From assembly GCA_005883885.1 (NCBI GenBank), contig VAYF01000121.1:1-5238 (forward strand): DNA of 5,238 bases. The letters are read 5' to 3'. The notes under the pieces were generated by a model that saw only the letters and a list, made by a program, of their open reading frames with translations, was not told where the DNA came from and searched no databases. The position numbers and the translations under genes were made by a program. This stretch comes from Actinomycetota bacterium. GTDB taxonomy: Bacteria; Actinomycetota; UBA4738; HRBIN12. Positions 4,216 through 5,238 of the stretch are shown here, piece by piece; within the stretch, counting starts at the first letter, position 1, and the number at the start of each line of letters is the position of its first letter.

Positions 4216-5238
4216 ATGGCAGCGGTAACCGGCGAAGGTCCGACCCTGTTCCTGCGCAAAGCGACGGGGCTGGTGAAGGGGTGGTCGAAGTTCGACGCGT
4301 TCCTCTACTCCTTCATGTCGGTCAATTTCGTCACGCTCGGGCTCTTCTTCGCGCTCGCGGTCCTCGGGTACGTGCCGACCGGACAGGTGCTCCCCGCGCT
4401 CCTCGTCTCGGGCATCTTCGTCACGTTCCTCGTGATCACCTACGCGGGGCTGATCTCGGTGATGCCGCGCGCCGGCGGCGACTACGTGTGGCAGAGCCGT
4501 GTCCTCGGCGGGGGTGTCGCGTTCGTGCTGGCCGTCACGGGGTGGTGGTTCATCCTGTGGTACTGGACGCCGGTCTACGCGACGATCCTGAACGTCGAGG
4601 TCCTCCAACCGTTAGCCGCGGTGTTCAAGTGGAACGGGATGCTGACGTGGCTGGGGACGAAGAACGGCTTGTTCGTGGTCTGCATCGTGACGGCGCTCCT
4701 GGCCGGGTTCCTGGTCTCGCTCGGGATGGAGGGCTACGCGAAGGTCCAGAAGTACTGCTTCTACCTGGGCATGGGGGCGCTCGCGTTCATCATGCTCGTG
4801 ATGCTGTTCGGCTCGCGGGCGGGATTCCAGAGCTCGTTCGACTCCGAATCGACACGCCTGTTCGGCGCCGCCCCCGGCGCGTACCAGGCGACGATCGATC
4901 TGGCGGGTGGGGCCTCCGCCCTTCCGGCGAAGATCGGCTTCTCGCCGTTCCTGGGCGACAGCCTGCTGTTGATCCCGTTCCTGTGCTTCTGGATCCTGTG
5001 GCCGAACTGGGGCGCGACGCTCTACGGCGAGGTCCGCGGCGCGAGCGACTTCAAGCGGGTCATGAGCGGGATGATGTACGGCCTGTGGGTCACGATCGCG
5101 GTCGCCGTCGTGTTCCTGCTGCTCGCGTCGAAGTTCTTCGGGTGGAACTTCTTCAACGCCGGGAACGTGAACTTCATCAACTACTTCTACGGGTACACGA
5201 CCGATCCTGGACCAGCCAAGGTCTGGACGTATCCGCCG
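4216..5238 (+). CDS. APC-superfamily amino acid/amine permease, N-terminal 341 residues (3' end outside window)
   Basis: The frame opens at the ATG after a strong Shine-Dalgarno and stays open to the right edge. A short cytoplasmic N-terminus (LRKATGLVKGWSKFDAF, about 13-29) leads into helix 1 (about 28-52), then helix 2 (about 59-82), followed by the conserved loop MPRAGGDYVWQSR (83-95), which is typical of amino acid/polyamine/organocation carriers. Further helices are visible at about 98-122 (rich in Trp), 148-168, 178-199, 254-275 and 286-309, giving about seven of an expected twelve. A long polar stretch between the fifth and sixth (about 200-250) is larger than in small APC carriers and suggests a subfamily of 500 residues or more. 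Such carriers take up or exchange amino acids or amines using ion gradients. The substrate is not readable. Close coupling to the phosphoesterase gene suggests co-expression. A role in choline uptake for the nearby betA-like enzyme is possible but unsupported, since choline carriers are usually BCCT or ABC type. Confidence 0.9.
   Translation, partial: MAAVTGEGPTLFLRKATGLVKGWSKFDAFLYSFMSVNFVTLGLFFALAVLGYVPTGQVLPALLVSGIFVTFLVITYAGLISVMPRAGGDYVWQSRVLGGGVAFVLAVTGWWFILWYWTPVYATILNVEVLQPLAAVFKWNGMLTWLGTKNGLFVVCIVTALLAGFLVSLGMEGYAKVQKYCFYLGMGALAFIMLVMLFGSRAGFQSSFDSESTRLFGAAPGAYQATIDLAGGASALPAKIGFSPFLGDSLLLIPFLCFWILWPNWGATLYGEVRGASDFKRVMSGMMYGLWVTIAVAVVFLLLASKFFGWNFFNAGNVNFINYFYGYTTDPGPAKVWTYPP

Overview
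This GC-rich window has strong G/C preference at third codon positions and closely packed genes. It looks like chromosomal DNA of a high-GC bacterium. One candidate promoter has the actinobacterial leaderless form (TANNNT, six bases, ATG). An actinobacterial-type or other high-GC lineage such as Chloroflexota would fit, but nothing here fixes the taxon. I see no rRNA, tRNA, CRISPR array, transposase, integrase or phage gene.

Layout, left to right. (1) The C-terminal part of a two-repeat EamA/DMT-family exporter on the + strand, cut by the left edge. (2) A complete BetA-like choline dehydrogenase (GMC flavoprotein) on the - strand, convergent with the exporter. The two stop codons are 4 bases apart and lie in opposite arms of one hairpin. 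(3) A divergent control region of about 103 bases with two perfect inverted repeats and a leaderless-type -10 box. (4) A three-gene + strand run: a lone nucleotidyltransferase-fold protein resembling AbiEii-type enzymes, a calcineurin-like metallophosphoesterase with an altered third metal motif, and an APC-superfamily permease cut by the right edge. The gaps in this run are 58 and 31 bases, so co-transcription is plausible, although hairpins sit in both gaps.

How the genes work together is only partly readable. BetA oxidises choline towards glycine betaine, but no BetB, BetI or choline carrier is visible. The nucleotidyltransferase, phosphoesterase and permease could be one unit in which one enzyme adds a nucleotidyl group, another hydrolyses a phosphoester and a carrier moves a small amine or amino acid. 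That link rests on position alone.

The most unusual signal is a perfect 17-bp inverted repeat with a GAA triloop (2982-3018) inside the nucleotidyltransferase gene. It is aligned codon to codon, so both strands read almost the same peptide. It is far longer than chance predicts. Smaller hairpins mark the end of every gene whose stop codon is in the window.
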